Shown here piece after piece: positions 43,826-52,566 of a DNA stretch of 64,000 bases. The notes under the pieces are model-generated. The model was not told the origin of the DNA, did no database searches, and saw only the letters and a program-made list of their open reading frames with translations. The first letter of the stretch is position 1. Each line of letters begins with the position of its first letter. Position numbers and translations under genes: made by a program. The DNA is from JAJDTT01 sp022827025 (GTDB lineage Bacteria > Acidobacteriota > UBA6911 > RPQK01 > JAJDTT01), in the NCBI GenBank assembly GCA_965203535.1, contig OZ241897.1, positions 3,906,001 to 3,970,000 on the forward strand, written 5' to 3'.

Positions 43826-44270
43826 ACAGTCAAAACGTGGCAGAATCCGTCACGGCAATTTGCCAGGGCGGCATCTTGGCGGACCGCGTAATTTCTCGGT
43901 CTCATATCCCGATATGATCCGTTGCCGCACCTCTTCCGCTTCCGCGGGCGTAACTCGGATTCCGGTGCCACGCGGGCCTTTTCCCACCGACCTCTATGCT
44001 CTGTACAACCAATTCTCACGGAGCTTCCTGATGCCGTTACGATGAAGAGTAGCGGTGCGGGTTCCAAGCTCTCCCCGTGCATTGCGCCTGAAATCATCGA
44101 CTGTAACCCGGCCCAAATAGACTTCAGTGAACGTCATCGGACTTCTGGCTGAGGCTGGCTCTGATTCAGTGGAAGGGGCTGTCCCCACAACACTTGCCTC
44201 GGGCTGGTAATATCAGAGATACAACTTCAACCGTTTCGTGCGAAACGCCCGATCGAAGGGGAAGAGACAG
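43826..44270. other. 445-bp region without a supported gene
   Basis: Short open frames exist on the minus strand (43756-44097 and 43994-44188), but none has a ribosome-binding site or a recognisable motif, and they overlap out of frame. They might be remnants of a partner of the methyltransferase. I could not identify a restriction-enzyme motif. Confidence 0.4.
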
Positions 44271-45896
44271 ATGCCATCGAGCTTGAGATGGAGAGGCGGT
44301 CCAATAGCGGTCTTGGTCCTTCTGGGTCTGGTGGCCGGGGGTTTCCGGCCCGCGTCGCAAGAAGACAGCGACCAGCGGGCGAAGCAGGCGCAGGAGGAGC
44401 AGGACTACTTCAAGAAGTGGCTCAACGAAGACGTGGTCTACATCATCACCAAGGAGGAGCGGTCCGTCTTCGAGAAGCTGGTCACCCCTGAGGAGAAGGA
44501 GCGGTTCATCGAGCAGTTCTGGGCCCGGCGCGATCCCTCCCCGGGGACCTCCTACAACGACTTCAAGGAAGAGCACTACCGGCGGATCAAGTACTCCAAC
44601 GAGCGCTACGCCGCGGGTTTTCCCGGCTGGATGTCGGACCGGGGGAAGATCTACATCAAGTTCGGTCCACCCGACGAGATCCGGAGCAGCCCCAGCGGCG
44701 GGATCCACACCCGGGAGTTCTACGAGGGAGGCGGCACGGCGGTCACCTTTCCCTTCGAGATCTGGTGGTACCGGTATATCGAGGGGATGGGACAGGACAT
44801 CGAGATGGAGTTCGTGGACCGTCTCAACAGTGGCGAGTTCCGGCTGGCCATGGACCAGTGGGAGAAGGAGGTCGGCTTCGAGATGGGGATCGGCCCCACC
44901 ACCTTCGAGCAGCTCGGGCTGGTGAGCCGGGCGGAAATGAACCGGGCCCGCTTTCTGGGCAACCCGGGCAACCCCTACATCCACAGCACGCGGATCCAGG
45001 ACCAGCCCCTGGAGCGCCTGAGCCGTTACAGCCAGCTCATGAAACCGCCCACGATCCGGTTCGATGACCTGCGGACGGTGGTGGAGACCCGGGTCCGGTT
45101 CCAGCAGATTCCGGTTTCGGTGGTGGCTCACATCACCCCGGTTCACGAAAGCCTGAGCCTGGCGCTGGTGACGGCCAAGATCCAGGTCAGCCCGGAGAAC
45201 TACGCCCGGACCGGAGAGGTCTGGCGTTCCGAAACCCACATCTACGGGCGGCTGACCGACCTCACCGGGAAGGTGGTCTACGAGTTCGACGACGACGTGG
45301 TCAGCACGCTGCGCACCGCACCGTCGGGCCGGGGGATGGCCCAACGCCTGTATCAGAGGAAGATTCCCGTCAAGCGGGGACGCTTCAAGCTCCAGTTCGT
45401 GGTGCGGGAGGTGAAGTCGGAGAAGACCGGAACCTTGGACACCGTGGTCGTGGTGCCGGGTTCGTCGGAGAAGCTCCGGGGCACCCTGGTGTTGGCGGAC
45501 CGGGCGGCTCCGGTCCGGCCGGGAGAGTCTCTGGTCGACCCCTTCGTGGTCACCGAGGACCTGAAGGTGTACCCCAGCATCGACGGGCAGTTCGCTCCCT
45601 CGGACCGGCTGGGGGTCTACCTGGAGGTACACAACCTGGCCCAGGACATGGCGACCCAGACGGCCGACGTGAAATTCCGTTACAGCGTCGTCTCGAAGGA
45701 TGGAGCGCTCGTCGACGATCTGGCCAAGGAGCTGGAGCCGAGGCGGGTCGAGAACAACTCGGTGGTCAACGCCTTCTTCGCCTTTCCCCTTCAGACGCTG
45801 GCGGCCGGGGAGTACTCGTTCCAGATGGAGGTGACGGACCTGATCTCGGAAAACAGCCTGCTGCTCAAGGACAACTTCCGCGTCGAAGCCAACTGA
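44271..45896 (+). CDS. GWxTD-domain protein, exported
   Basis: The 541-residue protein starts at ATG 44271 behind GGGGAAGAG. A signal peptide precedes the GWxTD signature (YAAGFPGWMSDRGKIYIKFG, then PPDEI) near residues 115-135. The remainder is beta-rich (VVSKDGALVDDLAKELEPRR). The family is best known from Bacteroidota and Acidobacteriota and its function is undescribed. The next gene follows after 24 bp. Confidence 0.87.
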   Translation: MPSSLRWRGGPIAVLVLLGLVAGGFRPASQEDSDQRAKQAQEEQDYFKKWLNEDVVYIITKEERSVFEKLVTPEEKERFIEQFWARRDPSPGTSYNDFKEEHYRRIKYSNERYAAGFPGWMSDRGKIYIKFGPPDEIRSSPSGGIHTREFYEGGGTAVTFPFEIWWYRYIEGMGQDIEMEFVDRLNSGEFRLAMDQWEKEVGFEMGIGPTTFEQLGLVSRAEMNRARFLGNPGNPYIHSTRIQDQPLERLSRYSQLMKPPTIRFDDLRTVVETRVRFQQIPVSVVAHITPVHESLSLALVTAKIQVSPENYARTGEVWRSETHIYGRLTDLTGKVVYEFDDDVVSTLRTAPSGRGMAQRLYQRKIPVKRGRFKLQFVVREVKSEKTGTLDTVVVVPGSSEKLRGTLVLADRAAPVRPGESLVDPFVVTEDLKVYPSIDGQFAPSDRLGVYLEVHNLAQDMATQTADVKFRYSVVSKDGALVDDLAKELEPRRVENNSVVNAFFAFPLQTLAAGEYSFQMEVTDLISENSLLLKDNFRVEAN

Positions 45897-45920
45897 CGGG
45901 GCGGTCAACTCTTCCCCAGC

Positions 45921-47816
45921 ATGCGCCCGTTCATCGACAGTCTGCTGGATCGGATCTCCGGTGCCCGATTGTGGGCGCTGATACTGCTGCTCGCGTGCGT
46001 GGCTTCACTGGCGGCGCTGGAGTCTTGGACCAGGCCCTCGGCCGCTCAGGGTCGTCCGGCCGCACCCGCGGGAATCATTCTGATCACGGTGGACACGCTC
46101 CGGGCCGACCGGCTCGAATCCTACGGCTACGCCGGGACTCCGAATCCGGCGGTCAACGCCCTGGCCGAGGACGGTGTCCTGTTCGAGCAGGTCATCGCCC
46201 AGTCGCCGCTCACGCTCCCTTCCCACTGCTCCATCCTGACCGGGTCGTTTCCTTACCACACGGGGGTCCGGGACCAGGCCGGGTTCAGCCTGAAGCCGCA
46301 TCATCTGACCTTGGCCGAACGGCTGCGTTCCGCGGGATATGGAACGGCGGCCTTCATCGCCTCCTCGGTCCTCAACGCCGGCACGGGGCTGGATCAGGGA
46401 TTCGATCTCTATTGGGATCTTCCGGAACAGGGTCCTCCCGAGCGGCTGGGCGGGGAAGTGATGAGCCGGGCGCTGGACTGGCTGTCCTCCCGGGGTGACG
46501 GCAAGTTCTTCGCCTGGATTCATCTCTTCGATCCCCATGCCCCCTATAGTGCTCCCGAACCGTTTGGGAGCCGCTACCGGACTCGCCCCTACGACGGCGA
46601 GGTCGCCTACGTCGACTCGCTGATCGGCGAGTTGGCCGGGCAGTTGAAGCGCCTTCGCCTTTACGACCGGACGCTCCTCGTCTTCACCAGCGATCACGGA
46701 GAGAGCCTGGGGGAGCACGGCGAATCGAGTCACGGCATGTTCCTCTACGACGCCACCGTGCGCATCCCGCTCATCATCAAGGCCGCCGGCTCCACCTGGA
46801 AGGGCAAGGTGATCCGGGAACAGGTGAGGGGCGTGGACATCGCCCCGACGATTCTCCAACTGGCGGGTTTGCGCGTGGACGACCAGATCCAGGGAAGGGG
46901 TCTCCTCTCCCTGATCCGCGGGCGCTGGAATCAGCCGGAGCTGGCCGCCTATAGCGAGACCTACTATCCGTACTACCATTTTCAGTGGAGTCCGCTCTTC
47001 TCCATGCGGGCCCGGGGATTCAAGTACATCGATGCTCCCCAACCGGAGCTCTACGAATTGGCAACGGACGCCGGAGAGCGGCGGAACATCGTCGGACACC
47101 GGCCCTCCATGGCGGCTCATCTGCAGGAGACGCTGGAAGGGGAGTACCAGAAGTTCTCCGCCGGCCGCGACGAGCCTCCCCAGCCGGAGCAGATGGACCG
47201 GGCCACCATCGAGCGCCTCAAGAGCCTCGGATACCTGGGTTTCGCCTCCGGAACGGCGAAGCTTCCGTCCACCGAGGGACTGGCGGACCCCAAGGACCGG
47301 ATCGGGATCTACGAACTGCTGCAGCAGGCGTTCCAGGATTCCGAGGAAGGCCGGCTCATCGAATCCAACAGCAAGTTGAGGAAGGTCTTGGCCCAGGAGG
47401 AGGGTCTGATCGACGCTCACCTCTACCTGGGTCTGAACTCGGTGCAGATGGGGCAGTTCAGCGACGCCATCGAGGCCTTCCAGGCCGTGCTCCGCCTTGA
47501 TCCGGGCAACTTGATGGCCCTCTACAACCTCTCCCTCTCCTACCTGAATCAAGGGCGTCCCGAAGCGGCCGTGCCGGGTCTGGAGCGGACCCTGCAACTG
47601 GACCCGGAAGACGTGACCGCACAGGTTGCCCTGGGAAAGGCCTACCAGTTGGCCGGCAGGCTCGATGACGCCATCGAAGCATTGGAGAAGGCGGTCGCCG
47701 ACCGTCCCGATTTTGCCGACGCCCTCGACTTCTTGAGCCAGGCGTATGCTCAAAAAGGATTGACCGTCAAGGCCGAATCGGCCCGCCGGCGAGCCGACGA
47801 GGCGCGAAAACGCTGA
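45921..47816 (+). CDS. Sulfatase-superfamily protein with C-terminal TPRs
   Basis: A single N-terminal transmembrane helix anchors a periplasmic alkaline-phosphatase/sulfatase domain (metal Asp in ITVDTLRAD at D58 and D63; later FTSDHGESLGEHGE). The formylglycine position C/S-x-P-x-R reads T98-L-P-S-H, so there is no convertible Cys or Ser and the enzyme is probably not a classical sulfatase. Phosphodiester or phosphoethanolamine transfer is possible. Residues 460-620 are TPR-like. Confidence 0.85.
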   Translation: MRPFIDSLLDRISGARLWALILLLACVASLAALESWTRPSAAQGRPAAPAGIILITVDTLRADRLESYGYAGTPNPAVNALAEDGVLFEQVIAQSPLTLPSHCSILTGSFPYHTGVRDQAGFSLKPHHLTLAERLRSAGYGTAAFIASSVLNAGTGLDQGFDLYWDLPEQGPPERLGGEVMSRALDWLSSRGDGKFFAWIHLFDPHAPYSAPEPFGSRYRTRPYDGEVAYVDSLIGELAGQLKRLRLYDRTLLVFTSDHGESLGEHGESSHGMFLYDATVRIPLIIKAAGSTWKGKVIREQVRGVDIAPTILQLAGLRVDDQIQGRGLLSLIRGRWNQPELAAYSETYYPYYHFQWSPLFSMRARGFKYIDAPQPELYELATDAGERRNIVGHRPSMAAHLQETLEGEYQKFSAGRDEPPQPEQMDRATIERLKSLGYLGFASGTAKLPSTEGLADPKDRIGIYELLQQAFQDSEEGRLIESNSKLRKVLAQEEGLIDAHLYLGLNSVQMGQFSDAIEAFQAVLRLDPGNLMALYNLSLSYLNQGRPEAAVPGLERTLQLDPEDVTAQVALGKAYQLAGRLDDAIEALEKAVADRPDFADALDFLSQAYAQKGLTVKAESARRRADEARKR

Positions 47817-47921
47817 AACCTCCCACCGGCGATTTCGCGAATTGATTTTCACTCAATCCTCATCTCGCTTTCTTGACCGGGAACCCTCCGGCGGCTACCC
47901 TTTGCGCGTTGAAATCGTGGC

Positions 47922-47940
47922 CGCGGCCGATCCGGCCGCG
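47922..47940 (+). terminator. Strong hairpin in the sulfatase-mdh spacer
   Basis: An 8-bp stem (CGCGGCCG against CGGCCGCG) closes on the loop ATC. It has no T tract, so it could act as a Rho-dependent stop or a structure in the mdh leader. Position supports separation of the two transcripts. Confidence 0.4.
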
Positions 47941-47975
47941 CGCTTTCACCCTGTTCATGAGGAGGTAGGAATCGA

Positions 47976-48989
47976 ATGTATCTGACCAACGAGAAAGTCG
48001 CCGTTCTGGGCGCCGCCGGCGCCATTGGCTCCAACCTGGTTCAGTCGTTGCTTCAGACTGGTACCGCCAGTCGAATCTCCATGTACGACCCGTTGGAGGG
48101 TCCGCTCAAGGGATCGGCCGAAGAGATCTACCACTGTTCGTTCCCTGGAGCCCAGGTGACCTGGACCATAGACGAAGCGGAGGCCCTCGCGGACGCCGCC
48201 TACATCATCACCGCGGGAGGCGCTCCTCGCCGCGCGGGCATGACCCGGGAGGACCTGCGCAAGGACAACTGCAAGATCGCCAGGAACCTGGGACAGCAGA
48301 TCAAGCGGCATTGTCCGGCCTGCAAGCTGGCCGTCGTCATCTTCAATCCGGCCGACATCACCGGTCTCACCACCCTGGTCCACTCAGGCCTGCCGGGGTC
48401 GGCGGTCTCCACGCTGGCCGCACTGGACAGCACCCGGCTTCAGAGTGCGCTGGCCCAGCATTTCTCCGTCGCCCAGGACCAGGTGACCGGTTGCGCCACC
48501 TACGGGGGCCACGGCGAGCAGATGGCCGTATTCAAAGGCAGCATTACCGTCGCCGGGACGCCTCTCGGCGAGATCCTCGATGGCGCCACCGTCGAGGGCC
48601 AGGGTCTGACCTCTGACCAGTGGGTCGACCTGCAGCAGCAGGTCCGCGGTGGCGGCGCCGCCATCATCAAGCTGCGAGGGCGCTCCTCCTTCCAGTCTCC
48701 GGCCCACCTGAGCACGGCCATGCTCCGGGGCCGTTTGGGCGCCGGCGAGTTCCCGTGGCCTTGCGGCACCTACGTCAATCGCGGCGAGTTCCGCCACATC
48801 ATGATGGCCATGGATACGCGCTTCGGACCCGACGGCCTGGAATACTCGATGCCGGAGGGTGACGCCGACGACATGGCCGCGCTCCGGAACTCCTACGAGC
48901 ACCTGACGAATCTCCGGGACCAGACCATCGCCGACGGACTTCTGCCGCCGTTGGACGAGTGGAAGGACGTGAATCCGAACCTGGTGTGA
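47976..48989 (+). CDS. mdh: Malate dehydrogenase
   Basis: This enzyme interconverts malate and oxaloacetate with NAD. The 337 residues contain the Rossmann motif VAVLGAAGAIGSNL, the substrate-arginine segments APRRAGMTREDL and LDSTRLQ, NPADI, and the catalytic histidine in ATYGGHGEQM. The length is slightly above the classical 310-330 because of C-terminal additions. GAGGAGG precedes the ATG. With acnA and lpdA in the same window it supports an aerobic TCA cycle. Confidence 0.93.
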   Translation: MYLTNEKVAVLGAAGAIGSNLVQSLLQTGTASRISMYDPLEGPLKGSAEEIYHCSFPGAQVTWTIDEAEALADAAYIITAGGAPRRAGMTREDLRKDNCKIARNLGQQIKRHCPACKLAVVIFNPADITGLTTLVHSGLPGSAVSTLAALDSTRLQSALAQHFSVAQDQVTGCATYGGHGEQMAVFKGSITVAGTPLGEILDGATVEGQGLTSDQWVDLQQQVRGGGAAIIKLRGRSSFQSPAHLSTAMLRGRLGAGEFPWPCGTYVNRGEFRHIMMAMDTRFGPDGLEYSMPEGDADDMAALRNSYEHLTNLRDQTIADGLLPPLDEWKDVNPNLV

Positions 48990-49085
48990 GGTGCTACGGA
49001 CGCTCGATACCAGGCGATCTTGGCGCCGAACTCTCGTCTTTGCCGCTGCTCTGAGTTGGTGGAGGCGCAGCAGACAGAGCATCGT

Positions 49086-49427
49086 TCATACGGCCACCAG
49101 CCCCTGGAAGAACTTCCCCGTGACCAGTCTGATCTGACTCGCCGCCACCCGGCCCAACTTTGAGACCGCAGACGCGTCGATCGTCGCTATCTTGGCGCAA
49201 CGGATGAGGGATGGGACGGGCAGGCCCGCCATTTCCAGGTCGGCAACCGGAACGTCGTCGGACCAGCCTCGGTTCTTGGCGCTGGTGATCATGACGACCC
49301 ACAACAGTCCGTGTAGATCCTGAAGTCGAGCCGTGGATACCACCAGGGCTGGTCGCCACTGACGCGTCGCGCTGTCCGTGTACGGGAACGGAACCTTGAC
49401 AACGTCACCTTGCTCAAAGGTCGGCAT
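49086..49427 (-). CDS. MazF/PemK-family endoribonuclease toxin
   Basis: The 113-residue protein is of the CcdB/MazF fold: QGDVVKVPFPYTDSATRQWR, PALVVST, and a C-terminal helix with RLVTGKFFQGL. MazF cleaves mRNA at short sites and is neutralised by its antitoxin. The coding start overlaps the antitoxin gene by 14 bp, the usual coupling. The module seems intact. Confidence 0.88.
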   Translation of the reverse strand: MPTFEQGDVVKVPFPYTDSATRQWRPALVVSTARLQDLHGLLWVVMITSAKNRGWSDDVPVADLEMAGLPVPSLIRCAKIATIDASAVSKLGRVAASQIRLVTGKFFQGLVAV

Positions 49428-49632
49428 AGGCCTTGGTGTCCGCTTCCGATCGCCATTCCTCGAAGGTGCGGAACGGGTCGTCCGTGCTGGCGTCTCGCCT
49501 CGCCTTGGTGAGGATTACTTGTCCATCGATGATCTCGTATAACAGTTCGTCCCCGGGCTGCAATCCGAGCGCAGTGCGGATCGGAAGCGGGATGGTTGTC
49601 TGGGCTTTGGAAGTCAGCTTGCTGATGATCAT
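49414..49632 (-). CDS. AbrB/MazE-type antitoxin
   Basis: The swapped-hairpin AbrB DNA-binding domain is visible (MIISKLTSKAQTTIPLPIRT, then LGLQPGDELLYEIIDGQVIL), followed by a C-terminal toxin-binding tail (DDPFRTFEEWRSEAD). I choose the ATG at 49632, which matches family N-termini; an upstream in-frame ATG at 49668 would add 12 residues. It precedes and overlaps the MazF gene. Confidence 0.85.
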   Translation of the reverse strand: MIISKLTSKAQTTIPLPIRTALGLQPGDELLYEIIDGQVILTKARRDASTDDPFRTFEEWRSEADTKAYADL

Positions 49633-49779
49633 GGAACCTGCATCCTCTGGTCTGTCGGACTTTCCCATTGTAAGGAACTTCCTTACTCTCTGTCACCCTT
49701 CCACGGCATTACCTCTCGCCGCGACCCAGACCCTGAGCGCAATTCGAAAGAGTAGCTACTAGTTGTTACTTTATTGCGT

Positions 49780-50073
49780 ATGAGATCGGTTGGGATAAAG
49801 ATGCTCAACAGCCGTTTGAGCGAGTACATTCGCCTGGCAGCGTCGGGGGAGACGGTTCTGGTGACAGACCGTGACCGAGTCGTGGCGGAAATCGGTCCGC
49901 CGAGACCAACCAGGAGCCCAATTCTTGCCGACGCGTTTCTGGCAGAGGCGGCACGCAAGGGCTGTTTGACCCCGCCGGCGTTGCCGTCTGGTGACACGCC
50001 ACCGCCACCCGAACCAGTAGCACCGCTCCGGGACCTGCTCGCCGAGCTGGATGAAGACCGAAGCGAGCCATGA
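49780..50073 (+). CDS. Phd/YefM-type antitoxin
   Basis: The N-terminal Phd fold is present (MRSVGIKMLNSRLSEYIRLA, then SGETVLVTDRDRVVAEI). The C-terminus is Pro/Asp/Glu-rich, as in toxin-binding tails. The gene overlaps the PIN-toxin start in an ATGA junction at 50070, so it formed a toxin-antitoxin pair before the toxin was disabled. Confidence 0.82.
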   Translation: MRSVGIKMLNSRLSEYIRLAASGETVLVTDRDRVVAEIGPPRPTRSPILADAFLAEAARKGCLTPPALPSGDTPPPPEPVAPLRDLLAELDEDRSEP

Positions 50074-50281
50074 TCTACCCGGATACATCTGTAGTGCTTG
50101 CCCAACTGTTGGCTGAAGACCGCCGCCCACCGGTCTGGCTTTGGACTGAGATCCCTCTCTCCAGCCGGTTGATGCAGTAAGAGGTATGGACCCGGCTTCA
50201 CGCCCGCAATCTCGCCGATTCCCACGGTGAGGCGGCCCTTGGGCTCATTGGACGAGTTGCGTTTCTGGAAGTCACTCACAG
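50070..50281 (+). pseudogene. PIN-domain (VapC-like) toxin interrupted by a stop codon
   Basis: The frame begins with the PIN motif MIYPDTSVVLAQLLAEDRRP, reaches TAA at 50178-50180 after SSRLMQ, then continues in the same frame with EVWTRLHARNLADSHGEAAL and GLIGRVAFLEV. Family members read through this point with a Tyr codon (YEVW), so a single substitution probably made the stop. The 3' third is also lost near 50281, so no active toxin is expected. Confidence 0.8.
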
Positions 50282-50815
50282 GTCAAGCTGCTGGGCATGC
50301 GCGTGCCAGGTGACTCGCAGCTCACGTCCGCGGAAAGGCCGATCCGTAGTGTCGCGCTGACCGTGGCCGATACTCCAGTAGCTCGGCCACGGCAGTCGTT
50401 CCAGTCCGTGTGAAGCAGCGGATGGCAGCGACGACCATGAGTCTTCGTCCGCAGACGTACGCCAACACACGGTGTCGCGCCAGCACGTCCCGGAATTCAC
50501 GGCCGTCTTCGGGCACGATTCCCAACTCATGGGGACCGAAATGCCCTTTGACCGGATGGACTGGATGATGGCCGAACACGAGCCGGTACCGTGCATCGGC
50601 ATGGTCCGACAGAGTCTGATTGAGCCACGTGTTTTCCACGTGCCCTTCGCCTCCGTACTCCGGATCAGAGGGGGTTGACAAAGACGAGAAGCAGATCGTC
50701 GCGGCGTACGAAATAGGCCAGTCCTTCCTGGCCCGGCGGTCCGTTGCGGGGCAGGTGAGCCAGAATTTTCCGGAACACGCGCTCACTGGCCGGATCGTAT
50801 CGTGAGTGACCAGGT
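50276..50815 (-). pseudogene. Frameshifted, 5'-truncated metallophosphoesterase
   Basis: Two frames carry successive pieces of one calcineurin-like protein: ASERVFRKILAHLPRNGPPG and FVRRDDLLLVFVN in one, then YGGEGHVENTWLNQTL, RYRLVFGHHPVHPVKGH and VLARHRVLAYVCG in another, and GRELRVTWHAHAQQLDL in a third. The GNHD region is missing. The parts fit a decayed gene, abutting the PIN pseudogene head-on. Confidence 0.7.
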
Positions 50816-51193
50816 TCAGTGGACCCGGCCGGGTGAGAAGGCGTTCTCCTCCTCGTAACCGTGGGCCAGGACGAAGAAATACGAAGGTGTCTGGCCCAGG
50901 TCCGACTCGATGACCAGTTCGAAGAGGTTCTCCTCGTTGCTTTCACCGGCCACCGCCTGGACGTAGCGAATCTCCTCGGACTTGATGAAGAGCTCTCCCA
51001 ACAGGAGCTTGCCCCGGAGGACCTGAACCAGCAGAGTGCCGTCCGGCTCGCTGGCGAAATGCCAGTGAAGGTCGTCGTCGTCGTAGAGGACGGCGTTCAT
51101 GGTCCCCGCCCTCAAGATGCAGTTGGGATGGGCGTTGAGCCATCTCCAGAAAGCCTCGAACGTCATCGTGAAAGGAGCTTCCATGCGGCTCAT
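50816..51193 (-). CDS. Hypothetical acidic protein
   Basis: The 125-residue protein is acidic and has alternating strand-like segments (LHWHFASEPDGTLLVQVLRG, ELVIESDLGQTPSYFFVLAH). I do not recognise it. Its stop codon directly abuts the start of the phosphoesterase remnant. The frame is undisturbed, supporting a functional gene. Confidence 0.55.
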   Translation of the reverse strand: MSRMEAPFTMTFEAFWRWLNAHPNCILRAGTMNAVLYDDDDLHWHFASEPDGTLLVQVLRGKLLLGELFIKSEEIRYVQAVAGESNEENLFELVIESDLGQTPSYFFVLAHGYEEENAFSPGRVH

Positions 51194-51242
51194 GGTAACA
51201 GCCCGTCGCGGAAGTCGTCACGGCATCCGGCCGGGTCTCCGG

Positions 51243-52487
51243 CTACCGCCGGAAGGCCGCTTCGACAGCCAGATATCCTGCCAGCAGGAAAAATATGAGG
51301 ATGGAGGCCAGCGCTACTGAGGTCCAGGGCCGGTTCCGGTAACCGCTGCCGATCCACCCGGCCTTTCCGTTCATGCGCAGCAACGCAGCCGCCAGCATGG
51401 GGACGAAGAGCACGCCGACGATGGCGTACGTTTTCTGCATCCGGGCGAACCCGACCCACAGACCCACCATCGGAATCGTGGCCATGGCGTACATGAAGCC
51501 GCGGTACAATCTGGAGTCAGGGTCCACACGCTGGCGCCTGCCTGATCCCTGGCTTCCCATCAGGGAGGTCAGGTCCGTGAACAGGTACGGAATGCTCTGC
51601 CACGCCCCCAGGAGACTGCTGAAGATGGCTCCCCAGGCTCCCAAGAGGAACGCCCAACCCCCCAACGGCCCCAGGGAGTCCGACAGACGTTCCGCCAAGC
51701 GAATCAACAGCGTGGCGCCGCCGCCCTGAACCTCGACCTGGCTGCCGATGATCACCATGGCCAGGCCGAACAGGGCCGTTACCACGTAGGCGGCGGCCAG
51801 ATCGAGCCGGCAGATCCTGAGATCCTTCACGCTGGCGCGTCCCTCCTCCTGGATCCAGTAGCCGTAGCAGAGAATGGTGACCGTACCGCCCACGCCCCCC
51901 ATGAGGGCCAGCGTCCATCCCAGTCCCTGCCCGTCCGACTCGGGGATGGCAGGCCACACCAGACCGGAGATGACGTCCCCCCAATCGGGAACCAGCCGAA
52001 CGGCGGAGATCACGACCGTGCAGAACATCAGGCCGATACAGACCTTCATGACCTTTTCGAAGAGCCGGTAGCCTCCCAGGCGGACCATCAGGAGTCCGAT
52101 CAGACTCCACACGATCCCGTGGACGATCTTGCCCGTCACCGGGTCGGAGTGAAGGGGCAGGAGGGCGTGGGAAGCCACCCCGCAGGCGCTCATCAGCGCC
52201 GCCGCCACCAGGAAACTCCAGACCACCAGGTATCCCAGGAAGAGGTATTGGACGGGACGGCCCAGGCGATCCACGGCGCCTTCCAGGAGGGTCTGCCCCG
52301 TGGCCAGTTGCCAGCGCGTGATCCCCTCGCTGAGGACGTACTTGAAGAAACTTCCGGCCAGGACGGCCCAGAGGATGGCGACCCCGAGCTTCGATCCGGC
52401 GAAACCGGCGGTGGCCAGGTCTCCGGCGCCGACGCCGGTGGCCGCCACCAGCAGGCCGGGTCCCAATATGGCAAGCGGATTTCTCAT
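51243..52487 (-). CDS. Nramp-family-like transporter lacking the DPGN motif
   Basis: The 414-residue polytopic protein has about 11 helices in Nramp (LeuT-fold) order, starting ILGPGLLVAATGVGAGDLAT. The canonical metal-binding DPGN in TM1 is replaced by GAGD, and the MPH motif of TM6 by GGVGGTVTI. Family members normally move Mn2+, Fe2+ or other divalent ions with protons. With both signature sites altered, the substrate is unpredictable. The gene stands alone with no metal regulator beside it. Confidence 0.8.
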   Translation of the reverse strand: MRNPLAILGPGLLVAATGVGAGDLATAGFAGSKLGVAILWAVLAGSFFKYVLSEGITRWQLATGQTLLEGAVDRLGRPVQYLFLGYLVVWSFLVAAALMSACGVASHALLPLHSDPVTGKIVHGIVWSLIGLLMVRLGGYRLFEKVMKVCIGLMFCTVVISAVRLVPDWGDVISGLVWPAIPESDGQGLGWTLALMGGVGGTVTILCYGYWIQEEGRASVKDLRICRLDLAAAYVVTALFGLAMVIIGSQVEVQGGGATLLIRLAERLSDSLGPLGGWAFLLGAWGAIFSSLLGAWQSIPYLFTDLTSLMGSQGSGRRQRVDPDSRLYRGFMYAMATIPMVGLWVGFARMQKTYAIVGVLFVPMLAAALLRMNGKAGWIGSGYRNRPWTSVALASILIFFLLAGYLAVEAAFRR

Positions 52488-52566
52488 CTTGTGTCCCGCA
52501 CCAGTCTGCTAGAGTGAGCCGCTGTTCGCTACGTTAGATCTCCCACAAATCGGAAGGGGGCTGCAC

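Noticed and set aside
43756..44097. Minus-strand 113-codon gene
   Set aside because: No ribosome-binding site, no recognisable motif, and it overlaps the methyltransferase 3' end antisense.
48384..49082. Minus-strand frame opposite mdh
   Set aside because: Antisense shadow of malate dehydrogenase.
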